Shown here: piece by piece, positions 35,047 to 42,475 of the stretch
Layout: the number at the start of each line of letters is the position of its first letter
Numbering within the stretch: position 1 is the first letter of the stretch
DNA from: Regnicoccus frigidus
GTDB lineage: Bacteria > Cyanobacteriota > Cyanobacteriia > PCC-6307 > Cyanobiaceae
Assembly (NCBI GenBank): GCA_025194985.1
Contig: JAOANE010000036.1
Span: 1 to 55,721, forward strand
Direction: 5' to 3'
DNA: 55,721 nt
Translations under genes and position numbers: made by a program
The notes under the pieces: generated by a model
The model's input: only the letters and a program-made list of their open reading frames with translations
Told to the model about the DNA's origin: nothing
The model's database searches: none

Positions 35047-36633
35047 TCAGAGCGTGACGGGATGGGCCTCCTGGATGCCGTTGATCGTGTGGATGTGGGC
35101 CAGCAGGCTGGGGGGGATCGGGTCGTCGATGCTGAGCACCATCACGGCGTCGCCGCGCACGATCCGGCGCCCCACCTGCATCGAGGCGATGTTGACGTTG
35201 TGCTCGCCCAGCAGGGAGCCGAGCTGACCAATGATGCCTGGCATGTCCCGGTGACGGGTGAACAGCATGTGGCGGCTGGGAGCCACGTTCACGGGGAACT
35301 CATCGATCGTGGTGATGCGCAGATCGCCTTCGGCGAACACCGCTCCAGTCACGCTGTGGCTGCCCTGGGACCCCCTTGAGGTGAGCTGCAACGATCCACC
35401 GGCGAAATCACGGCTGGTGTCGTCCTTGACCTCCACCACGTGGATGCCGCGGCTCTTCGCCTCCAAGGAGGCATTCACGTAGTTGATGCGATCGCCAAGG
35501 GCGCTTGATAGCAGACCTTTGAGTGCTCCAACCACCAGAGGCTGGGATGGATGGTTGGCGAACGCCCCCTGCAGCCGCACCTCCAACTCCTGTAGCGATC
35601 CTCCAGCCATCTGGCTGAGCAGCAGGCCCAGGGTCTCGGCCAACTGGAGATGGGGGCGGAGCTGCTCCATCACTTCCGGGGTGAGCCCGGGAATGTTCAC
35701 GGCGCTGCGCGCCGGCAGGCCCAATAGCACGTCGCGGATTTGCTCAGCCACGTCGATGGAGACGTTCTCCTGGGCTTCAGCCGTGGAAGCTCCGAGGTGG
35801 GGCGTCAGGATCAGCCGCTCCCTCACCCTGCGCAGGGGGGAATCGGCTTCCAGGGGCTCATTGGAGTAAACATCAAGGGCAGCGCCGGCGATGGTGCCCG
35901 CCTCCAGTGCTTCCGCCAGGGCCTGCTCATCGACGATGCCGCCCCTGGCGCAGTTGACCAGACGGGCGGTGGGTTTCATCGACTGGAGCAACGCACCATC
36001 CACCAGATGCTCGGTATCGGGGGTGCGGGGCAGGTGAAGGCTGATGTAGTCGGCTTCGGCGAACAGAGGCTTGATCGCCAGCAGCTGCACCTGCAGCTGC
36101 TGGGCGCGCTCGGTGGAGATGAACGGGTCATAGGCGAGCACCTCCATGCCCATCGCCTTGGCCACCCGGGCCACGTGGGAGCCGATCTTGCCAAGGCCGA
36201 CCACCCCTAGCTTCTTGTTGTAGAGCTCATTGCCCACATAGGTTTTGCGCTCCCAGCCGCCCGCCATCGTGCTCACGTGGGCCTGGGGGATATGGCGGGA
36301 GAGGGCGAACATCAGCGCCAGGGCATGCTCGGCGGCGGCGATGGTGTTGCCTTCCGGTGAGTTCACCACTAGGATTCCGCGCCTAGTGGCGGCAGCCACA
36401 TCGACGTTGTCGACGCCCACACCGGCCCGGCCGATGATCTTCAGGCGCGGCGCGGCCTCGATCAGCGCCTCCGTCACCTGGGTGCCGGAGCGGATCATCA
36501 GGGCCTCGTAATCGCCGATGATCTTGATGAGCTCTTCGGCAGGTAGGCCGGTGCGCACGTCCACCTGCGCCACCTGGGAGAGCTTGTCGATTCCCCGTTG
36601 GTCGATCGGATCGGAAACCAGAACCTTTGTCAT
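35047..36633 (-). CDS. serA: D-3-phosphoglycerate dehydrogenase
   Basis: First enzyme of phosphoserine-pathway serine synthesis, oxidising 3-phosphoglycerate with NAD. The 528-residue protein is the long form: a substrate domain, the NAD domain with GVVGLGKIGSHVARVA, the catalytic region LVNCARGGIVDEQAL and LTPHLGASTAEAQENV, then an intervening allosteric-substrate-binding domain and a C-terminal ACT domain (MPGIIGQLGSLLGEHNVNIA). ATG 36633 is well placed. It is divergent from the membrane protein gene at 36780. Confidence 0.95.
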   Translation of the reverse strand: MTKVLVSDPIDQRGIDKLSQVAQVDVRTGLPAEELIKIIGDYEALMIRSGTQVTEALIEAAPRLKIIGRAGVGVDNVDVAAATRRGILVVNSPEGNTIAAAEHALALMFALSRHIPQAHVSTMAGGWERKTYVGNELYNKKLGVVGLGKIGSHVARVAKAMGMEVLAYDPFISTERAQQLQVQLLAIKPLFAEADYISLHLPRTPDTEHLVDGALLQSMKPTARLVNCARGGIVDEQALAEALEAGTIAGAALDVYSNEPLEADSPLRRVRERLILTPHLGASTAEAQENVSIDVAEQIRDVLLGLPARSAVNIPGLTPEVMEQLRPHLQLAETLGLLLSQMAGGSLQELEVRLQGAFANHPSQPLVVGALKGLLSSALGDRINYVNASLEAKSRGIHVVEVKDDTSRDFAGGSLQLTSRGSQGSHSVTGAVFAEGDLRITTIDEFPVNVAPSRHMLFTRHRDMPGIIGQLGSLLGEHNVNIASMQVGRRIVRGDAVMVLSIDDPIPPSLLAHIHTINGIQEAHPVTL

Positions 36634-36779
36634 TATCGGGGCGAATCGGGGCGGTGGTGGGGATCAGGCCTGGAAGGTTCCAGACATCGCAGGGGGTGAA
36701 GTGTAGTGAGCTGTCGCCACGGTCCCCGGCGCCAGCGTTGAGAATCGGAGAGTTTGGGGCCTTCCGCTTGGGACTGTGT

Positions 36780-37271
36780 GTGGTGGTGGTGCTGGAGGAT
36801 CGCAGCCAGCTGAACCGATTACGGGATCAGCTGAGTCAGCTCAGCCCTGCCCCGAAGGAGCTAGTCGCCGTTGGGGCAGGCGAAACGTCGATGGACGCCA
36901 TCGAGCAGCTCAACCCGGCGATCGCCCGCCGCAACCGCCAGCAGGGAATGGTGCGTTGGTTGATGCCGTTTGGGTTCTTTGCCGGTCTGATGTTCAGCCT
37001 GATCACCAACCTGCACACCTTTGCCTTCGCCGGCTCCATTGGTGAACCGCTGATCGGAGGTCTGTTGGGCATGGGCTCCGGCTGGATGGGCAGCTACGCC
37101 GCTGCCGCCAGCGTCAGTTCCGAGACAGATGATCGAGTTCGCAGCCTGCGCAACCGGATCGATGAGGGCAACTGGCTGCTGCTGCTCGAATCCGCTTCCG
37201 GGGAAGAGATCCCCTGGATCCTGATTCAGCAGGCCAGGCCCAAGGCGGTGGTGCGCCTGACGGAAAGCTGA
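36780..37271 (+). CDS. Two-helix membrane protein, unknown
   Basis: A protein of about 163 residues with a charged N-terminal half (LEDRSQLNRLRDQLSQL) and two hydrophobic segments near residues 65-85 (LMPFGFFAGLMFSLI) and 95-118 (GEPLIGGLLGMGSGWMG). I do not recognise a family. The start is ambiguous: four GTG codons occur in a row from 36780 and any could initiate. The frame upstream to 36627 overlaps the serA promoter and is not believed. The PSII S4 gene follows 6 bases later, so they are likely cotranscribed. Confidence 0.7.
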   Translation: MVVVLEDRSQLNRLRDQLSQLSPAPKELVAVGAGETSMDAIEQLNPAIARRNRQQGMVRWLMPFGFFAGLMFSLITNLHTFAFAGSIGEPLIGGLLGMGSGWMGSYAAAASVSSETDDRVRSLRNRIDEGNWLLLLESASGEEIPWILIQQARPKAVVRLTES

Positions 37272-37277
37272 GCCCCG

Positions 37278-38105
37278 ATGCCCCCCCTCAGCCCCCCCTT
37301 CTTGCTCCCCCGGGAGGCCCTGCTGGCGAGCAGCGCGAACCCCGCTGGTCTCGCCCCGCTTCTGCCCTTGGCCGAGCAGGCCTTACGCAACTGGGTACCG
37401 GTCTGGAGCAACTTTCTGACCGCGGCGATCCTCGAAGACGCCTTGGAACAGCTCGGCGGGCTCAGCGAGCTGACGCTTCAAGCCAGCGGCGGGCATTCCC
37501 AGGCGGAGCGCTGCTGTCTTCGCTTTGAGCGCAGCGACACGGCAAATTCCGAAGCGGCTCCGGAGTGGGCAGCCCTCGAGCAGGCCCCACTGCTGGGCCT
37601 GGAGATGCAGGGCAACTTCCTGTTCGATCCAGCCACTCCGGCTGATTTTCGCCAGGGCTTGCTTGCGGCTGGCGCAGCGCCAGGGGAACTCGGCGACCTT
37701 TGGGTGCGCGGCGATCGCGGTGCCCAGCTCATCACGACCCAGCCACTGGCCGCCAGGCTGGGCGGCCAGCAGATCCAAGTGCGCACGGTGGCGGTGGAAT
37801 TGGAAGTGGTGCCCCTGAGTGGCCTGAAGCCGCCGGTACGGCCCCAGCCCAGGGTGCTCTCCACCGTGGAGGCCTCCCTGCGGCTCGATGCGGTGGCTTC
37901 GGCGGGTTTCGGCGTCTCCCGCAGCCGCATGGCCGACTGGATCCGCCAGGGGGTCGTGCGGATCAACTGGAGGGTGGTGCGCAGCCCCAGCCGGGAACTG
38001 GTTGAGGGTGATCGGGTGCAGCTGGACGATCGCGGTGAACTGACCGTTCTCAAGGTGGAGGCCACCAAGCGTGAGCGTTGGCGCCTGAACCTGAACCGAA
38101 CCTGA
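37278..38105 (+). CDS. Photosystem II S4 domain protein
   Basis: A 275-residue protein of the cyanobacterial/plastid photosystem II S4-domain family, related to YlmH RNA-binding proteins; its precise role is not established. The C-terminal S4 RNA-binding domain is clear from about residue 195 (EASLRLDAVASAGFGVSRSR and RQGVVRINWRVV). The N-terminal region contains the family's RNA-binding mini-domain. Followed by a hairpin and tRNA-Val. Confidence 0.82.
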   Translation: MPPLSPPFLLPREALLASSANPAGLAPLLPLAEQALRNWVPVWSNFLTAAILEDALEQLGGLSELTLQASGGHSQAERCCLRFERSDTANSEAAPEWAALEQAPLLGLEMQGNFLFDPATPADFRQGLLAAGAAPGELGDLWVRGDRGAQLITTQPLAARLGGQQIQVRTVAVELEVVPLSGLKPPVRPQPRVLSTVEASLRLDAVASAGFGVSRSRMADWIRQGVVRINWRVVRSPSRELVEGDRVQLDDRGELTVLKVEATKRERWRLNLNRT

Positions 38106-38189
38106 TTCCCGTGGGACCAGCCGCTGAGAATCTTCGGCGGGATCAAACGCCGCAGAGCCGGGCCTGGAGGGGCTGGCTGCTAAATTCCC

Positions 38190-38211
38190 GAAATGGGTCA
38201 ACACCCATTTC
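38190..38211 (+). other. Perfect 9-bp hairpin just before tRNA-Val
   Basis: GAAATGGGT (38190-38198) and ACCCATTTC (38203-38211) pair perfectly around a four-base loop CAAC. It ends three bases before the tRNA 5' end. With only TTTCC at its 3' side it is not a classical terminator, but it could end transcription from the PSII S4 gene or mark the tRNA leader. Confidence 0.6.
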
Positions 38212-38214
38212 CTG

Positions 38215-38286
38215 GGGCGATTAGCTCAGAGGTAGAGCACTACCTTGACACGGTAGGAGTCACTGGTTCGATTCCAGTATCGCCCA
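38215..38286 (+). tRNA. tRNA-Val (GAC)
   Basis: A 72-base cloverleaf reads by eye: acceptor GGGCGAT/ATCGCCC, D arm GCTC-AGAGGTA-GAGC, anticodon stem CTACC/GGTAG around the loop TTGACAC with anticodon GAC, five-base variable loop GAGTC, T arm ACTGG-TTCGATT-CCAGT, discriminator A. CCA is not encoded. Confidence 0.97.
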
Positions 38287-38319
38287 CTCTTTTTCAATCA
38301 ACGGCTCCACAAAACAGCC

Positions 38320-38364
38320 AATTGATCACAATTCAGGTAATTGATCACAGTTCAGGAAATTGAT
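38320..38364. repeat. 19-bp tandem repeats upstream of murD
   Basis: Two 19-base units lie in tandem at 38320-38338 and 38339-38357, each starting AATTGATCACA and containing TTCAGG; they differ at two positions. A third partial copy (AATTGAT) follows at 38358. Each full unit contains the palindrome TGATCA. The block is AT-rich in a GC-rich region and sits between tRNA-Val and murD. Confidence 0.85.
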
Positions 38365-38382
38365 TAGCACCCGAGAAAAGGA

Positions 38383-39780
38383 ATGACCGACGGGGCTCAC
38401 CCTTTCAGTGTGGTCATCGGCATGGGCCGATCGGGCATTGGTGCCGCCCGGCTGCTGGCTACCCGGGGCGAGCGGGTGTTGTTGATGGAGAGCCGGCAGA
38501 CGCCTGAACTCGACCAGATCGCCCAAGAGCTGCGCGCAGAGGGCATCGATGTCGCCCTTGGTACGCCGCTACGGCTGGAAAGTTTCTCGGCCTTGTTCCC
38601 TTCGCTCACCAACGTGGTGGTCAGTCCCGGTATTCCCTGGGACCACGCCGTCCTGCAGGTCATGCGGCAGCAGGGGCTTCCGGTCTGTGGCGAACTTTCG
38701 GTGGCCTGGGAGTTCAGCCGCGCCACCCCCTGGATCGGGATCACCGGCACCAATGGCAAGACCACCGTGACCCACCTGGTCGCCCACCTGCTGGAGCGGG
38801 CCGGTCTCGACGCGCCGATGGGCGGCAACGTCGGCCGCTCCGCCGCTGAATTGATGATCGAGTGCCAGATCCCGGGGGCTGCTGTGCCCGATTGGTTGGT
38901 GGTGGAGTTGAGCAGCTACCAGATCGAGGCCTCACCGGAGCTGGCTCCTCAAATCGGCCTCTGGACCACCCTCACCCCCGACCACCTGGAACGCCACGGA
39001 ACGCTCGCCAACTACCGCTCGATCAAGCGTGGTCTGTTGAATCGCTGCGAGAGCCGCATCCTCAACGCCGACGATCCCGATCTCCTGGCCCACGCCGCCA
39101 GTTGGGACCGGGCCGACTGGGTCACTGCCGGCCGGCGCCAACAGTTGCCTGCCGGTCTCACTGCCCTGATCTGGGTCGAAGAGGGCGTAGTGCACGGCAG
39201 CGCCGGCCCGCTCTTCCCGGCCGATTGCCTGCAGATGCCTGGCAGCCATAACCGCCAGAACATGCTGATGGCCGCGGCCGTTGGCCTGAAACTCGGCATT
39301 GAGGCCAGCGTGATGGAGGCCGCCTTCCGTTCTTTCCCCGGGGTTCCCCACCGGTTGGAGAAGATTCGGGATCTAGCTGGTGCCAGTTGGTACAACGACA
39401 GCAAGGCCACCAACTACGACGCGGCGGAAGTGGCCCTCGCCGCCCTGCCCAGTCCGATGGTGGTGCTCGCCGGTGGGCAGGTCAAACAGGGCGATCCCCA
39501 GGCCTGGTTGAAGGCCCTCGATCGCCAGGCCGGGGCCGTCGTTCTCTATGGCGAAGCCCGCGAAACGTTTGCTGCCCTGCTGGCCTCCAGCGGTTACGGC
39601 GGTGAAGTCCATGCCTGGGAGGGCCTCAGCGAGGCCGTTGCTGAAGCCGGGCGGCTTGTCGCCAGCGGTGACTACCGCACCGTGCTGCTCTCACCAGCCT
39701 GTGCCAGCTTCGATCAATACGGCGACTTCGAAGCCCGCGGGAATCACTTCCGCTCCCTTGTCACGGCACTCGAACCCTGA
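38383..39780 (+). CDS. murD: UDP-N-acetylmuramoyl-L-alanine:D-glutamate ligase
   Basis: Cytosolic peptidoglycan precursor synthesis: adds D-Glu to UDP-MurNAc-L-Ala. The 465-residue Mur ligase has an N-terminal Rossmann-like domain (VVIGMGRSGIGAARLL), the P-loop GITGTNGKTTVTHLVAHLL near residue 122, and the central and C-terminal motifs VELSSYQIE, HRLEKI and YNDSKATNYDAAEVAL. It starts at ATG 38383. Its stop overlaps the start of the EVE gene by one base. Confidence 0.95.
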   Translation: MTDGAHPFSVVIGMGRSGIGAARLLATRGERVLLMESRQTPELDQIAQELRAEGIDVALGTPLRLESFSALFPSLTNVVVSPGIPWDHAVLQVMRQQGLPVCGELSVAWEFSRATPWIGITGTNGKTTVTHLVAHLLERAGLDAPMGGNVGRSAAELMIECQIPGAAVPDWLVVELSSYQIEASPELAPQIGLWTTLTPDHLERHGTLANYRSIKRGLLNRCESRILNADDPDLLAHAASWDRADWVTAGRRQQLPAGLTALIWVEEGVVHGSAGPLFPADCLQMPGSHNRQNMLMAAAVGLKLGIEASVMEAAFRSFPGVPHRLEKIRDLAGASWYNDSKATNYDAAEVALAALPSPMVVLAGGQVKQGDPQAWLKALDRQAGAVVLYGEARETFAALLASSGYGGEVHAWEGLSEAVAEAGRLVASGDYRTVLLSPACASFDQYGDFEARGNHFRSLVTALEP

Positions 39781-40247
39781 TGGCCATGGCTCATTGGTTG
39801 ATGAAGAGCGAGCCCGACGTTTATGGCATCGACCATCTGGCCCAAGAAGGCAGCACGCTCTGGGACGGCATCCGCAATTACCAGGCGCGTAATTTCATGC
39901 GCAGCATGGCGGTGGGTGATCAGGCGTTTTTCTATCACTCCAACACCAAGCCCCCGGGCATCATCGGTTTGATGGAGGTGATCGAAACCGGGATTACCGA
40001 CCCCAGTCAGTTCGAGCACACGTCTCCTTATTTCGATCCGTCCTCCAGCTCTGAAGCGCCTCGCTGGGATTGCGTTCGCTTGCGCTATCTGCGCCGCTTC
40101 AAGTACCTGCTGAGCCTTGATGCCCTGCGCGAGAACTTCAGCACCGAGGAACTCACGGTGGTGCGGCGAGGAAACCGGCTCTCGATCCTGCCGGTGCCAG
40201 CGGCTACGGCCCAACGGCTCTTCGACCTGCTGGAATCGGGGAACTGA
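39780..40247 (+). CDS. EVE domain protein
   Basis: A 155-residue EVE-domain protein (PUA-like fold, thymocyte nuclear protein 1 family), thought to recognise modified bases in nucleic acids. It shows the family start HWLMKSEPDVYGIDHL, the block WDGIRNYQARNFMRSM, VGDQAFFYHSN and the C-terminal LSILPV. ATG 39780 overlaps the murD stop (TGATG); ATG 39786 is an alternative. The ligand is unknown. Confidence 0.88.
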   Translation: MAMAHWLMKSEPDVYGIDHLAQEGSTLWDGIRNYQARNFMRSMAVGDQAFFYHSNTKPPGIIGLMEVIETGITDPSQFEHTSPYFDPSSSSEAPRWDCVRLRYLRRFKYLLSLDALRENFSTEELTVVRRGNRLSILPVPAATAQRLFDLLESGN

Positions 40248-40266
40248 TCCCACGGCCTACGAGGCG

Positions 40267-41022
40267 ATGGAGCCTGCCACAGCGCCCCCCCTGTTGATCG
40301 GGGCCACGCTGCGGCAGGGCTTCGAGGTCTTCGCGCGGGCCCCCGGGGCGTTCATCGCCTTCACCTTGATCGGTGCCGTCAGCCAACTGATCAGCCAGGC
40401 ACTGCAAAACAGGGCCACTGCCGAGCTCGCCAGCCAGAGCGAACCGATCGTGGCCTTCGTCGCCCTGGCCCTGCTGGGTCTGCTTTGGAGTGTGGTCAGC
40501 ACGCTCTGGTTCAACGTCGGCTTGATCCGCGGAGCCTGGCTGGCGCTCTCCGGCCATCCCCCCCGCCTGGCTGATCTCGTCCGCGTTGATGGCGCCGCGA
40601 TGCGACGCCTGTTGGCGGTCTGGCTGCTGTTGTTGCTGGTCTTTGTCCTGATCCTCTCCAGCACCGCCCTGATCGCCGGCCTGGTGAGCTTGGTCTCTGC
40701 GCGTCTGGCCCTGCTGCCGCTGATCGCCGGTGCTGCGATCTTTGTTGCCGTCTGGAGCGGCCAGCTGATTCAGCTGCCGACCACGGTCATCGGTCAGCAA
40801 GGTGCGCTGGCCACTTTCCGCTGCGGGCAAGGGCTGCTGGCGGCCCAGGGGTGGCGGCTTCTCGTGCTGGCCTTGGCCATGGCCGGGATCCTGGCCCTGG
40901 GGCTGCTGGCGCTGGGAGTGGGGCTGCTGGTGGCGGTGCCCGTGGTGGGCTGTTGTCAGGCCGTGGCCTACCGGCAACTGCGTGATCTGGAGTCCGCTGT
41001 GGCGGCGCGCCCTCAGCGCTGA
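40267..41022 (+). CDS. Multi-pass membrane protein, unknown
   Basis: A 251-residue protein with about five or six transmembrane segments, for example AFIAFTLIGAVSQLI, IVAFVALALLGLLWSVV, LLAVWLLLLLVFVLILS and LALAMAGILALGLLALGVG. It resembles bacterial DUF975-type or glycerophosphoryl-type membrane domains only in general character; no confident family. The ATG at 40267 lies 19 bases after the EVE gene. It converges with the DUF2811 gene, with a 10-base overlap. Confidence 0.7.
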   Translation: MEPATAPPLLIGATLRQGFEVFARAPGAFIAFTLIGAVSQLISQALQNRATAELASQSEPIVAFVALALLGLLWSVVSTLWFNVGLIRGAWLALSGHPPRLADLVRVDGAAMRRLLAVWLLLLLVFVLILSSTALIAGLVSLVSARLALLPLIAGAAIFVAVWSGQLIQLPTTVIGQQGALATFRCGQGLLAAQGWRLLVLALAMAGILALGLLALGVGLLVAVPVVGCCQAVAYRQLRDLESAVAARPQR

Positions 41023-41330
41023 AACATATTGGCGACATAGCACTGGGTCACCGCCCGGCTCTGGACCCCGTTCTGGACCAGAAACCCGGCCAGAGCGGCT
41101 TGGAAGAGGCGGTACTGGTCCCAGTTCGGATGGGATTCAATGAAGCTGCGCATCGACCCCAGCAGGGCTTCGGGTACCTCCGCCCGCATGCTCACCACCG
41201 CTGGGTCGGGGGCCATCGGCTCGGCCGTTGGCCGAGCCGGCGGGGCCATCGCCGCAGCAGCAGGGTGATGGAACCCGCCGAGCTCAGAAACGTCCAGGTC
41301 AGGAGTGCTGAGGAAAGAAGCAGAGGCCAT
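41013..41330 (-). CDS. DUF2811 family protein
   Basis: A 105-residue protein. The C-terminal half matches the cyanobacterial DUF2811 pattern: SMRAEVPEALLGSMRSFIES, HPNWDQYRLFQAALAGFLVQNG and RAVTQCYVANMF. The N-terminal 45 residues are Ala/Pro-rich and unconserved in appearance. ATG 41330 is chosen. Function is unknown. It is preceded by the longest gene-free stretch in the window. Confidence 0.75.
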   Translation of the reverse strand: MASASFLSTPDLDVSELGGFHHPAAAAMAPPARPTAEPMAPDPAVVSMRAEVPEALLGSMRSFIESHPNWDQYRLFQAALAGFLVQNGVQSRAVTQCYVANMFQR

Positions 41331-41714
41331 CGGCACGGGTTCGCTGAGACACCAGTTCTCCACACCGCCGCTGCGCCGTCAAATCGCCCAGCCGGGCTCC
41401 GGGAGCAGCGATCCCAGCTTGAGATTCCAATCCTCAGGGGCTTGTGCGGCGCCCAGGTCTCCAGCTGATCTGGCTTGAATCGATCGACGGCCCTTGTCAA
41501 GGGGAGAACCAACAGCGAGGCGTTTCTCCACAGGCTTGAGCAGGGGGCGGGGCTTCGAGCTCTTTGGGCTGGGGAAAACCTGTGCAAAATCTGCGGGGAA
41601 GCTGCGACCAGCCGGGGAGGGGTGCGGCGATCAGCAGTCCTGATCGCGCTCAAATCAGGCTGGCAGTCTCAACAGGGCGGACCGGGCCATGGGCTCGCTG
41701 GCCAGGCCATGGGC
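41331..41714. other. 384-bp stretch without a convincing gene
   Basis: The longest gene-free stretch in the window. Short open frames here have Arg/Ser/Pro-rich translations typical of shadow frames. Three sites resemble the cyanobacterial DnaA box TTTTCCACA: TTCTCCACA at 41356-41364 and 41524-41532 (plus), and TTTTGCACA at 41581-41589 (minus), each with one or two mismatches. A near-tandem GGCCATGGGCTC occurs twice near 41685-41715. No RNA gene or terminator was recognised. Confidence 0.5.
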
Positions 41715-42092
41715 TCAAAGAGGTAAGGCCAGCAGGGCCTCGGCCCAGGCCCTACTGGCCGGCGAGGGCCAATGGCCCTCGATGCCCCGTTGCCAGGCCC
41801 CAGGGCTGAGAACAAAGCGCAGGGACCACTCGCCGCGATTGCCTTCGATGCTCATCCAGCAGCAGTCCCGCTCGCACTCCAGTGTGATGAGCTCTTCGGC
41901 CATCAAGCCTGAAGCGATCGCTTCGCGCTGTTCCAGCAAGCTGGCGATCACCTGTCGCAGCTGGAGCGCTTCTGCTGTGGTGAGCTCCGCCGCCCAGCCC
42001 TCACCACCGATCAACACAGAAAAAGGCTGGCGTGCCGGCTCCCAGGCCAGACGCCAACCTTCTCCCTCAGCGGACCAGCAACCTGGATTCAA
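41715..42092 (-). CDS. DUF1818 family protein
   Basis: A 125-residue cyanobacterial protein of unknown function. It shows the DUF1818 pattern: GEGWRLAWEPARQPFSVLIG, GEGWAAELTTAEALQLRQVI, a central Cys/Trp-containing strand ERDCCWMSIEG and the ending WPSPASRAWAEALLAL. It is soluble, without a signal. It follows rpoZ after a 9-base gap and is likely in the same transcript. Confidence 0.8.
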   Translation of the reverse strand: MNPGCWSAEGEGWRLAWEPARQPFSVLIGGEGWAAELTTAEALQLRQVIASLLEQREAIASGLMAEELITLECERDCCWMSIEGNRGEWSLRFVLSPGAWQRGIEGHWPSPASRAWAEALLALPL

Positions 42093-42101
42093 GACAGGCG
42101 A

Positions 42102-42332
42102 TCAGCCGGGCAACAGATCCGGCTGATCCTGTTCATCGCTGAGCTCAACGATCGTGCGCTGCACCGGCTTGACCATGGATTCCTCCAGGAGGCCATCAAA
42201 GTCGTCGAATCGGCGCTGCTTGGCCCGGAAGGCGATCTTCACGGTGGTGAGGTAGCGGTTGCTGGAGTGACGAATCAAACTCTCAGCCCGCTGAGCCAGC
42301 TCTTTGGGGTTGATCGCGGAACTGGTATACAA
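42102..42332 (-). CDS. rpoZ: RNA polymerase omega subunit
   Basis: A small RNA polymerase subunit that helps assemble beta'. The 76-residue product contains RAESLIRHSSNRYLTTVKIA and FRAKQRRFDDFDGLLEESMV, typical of cyanobacterial omega. The ATG at 42332 is divergent from the Hsp70-like gene (about 143-base gap). DUF1818 follows. Confidence 0.92.
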   Translation of the reverse strand: MYTSSAINPKELAQRAESLIRHSSNRYLTTVKIAFRAKQRRFDDFDGLLEESMVKPVQRTIVELSDEQDQPDLLPG

Positions 42333-42475
42333 AACAATCTGTCAATTTCTCCAATATTAAGCCAGGGCCGCTTGGCAGACCCAGCTGCGCTGATCGGGCG
42401 CCGCGCTGATCCGTGCTGCGCTGATCAGCCAAGATTGCAGTTAGACCCACGGTCAGCTCAGCGTGCCTGATTCGC

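Noticed and set aside
41192..41653. Minus-strand frame across DUF2811 and the gap upstream of it
   Set aside because: The translation is Arg/Ser/Pro-rich and does not resemble DUF2811 or any family; the DUF2811 frame is better.
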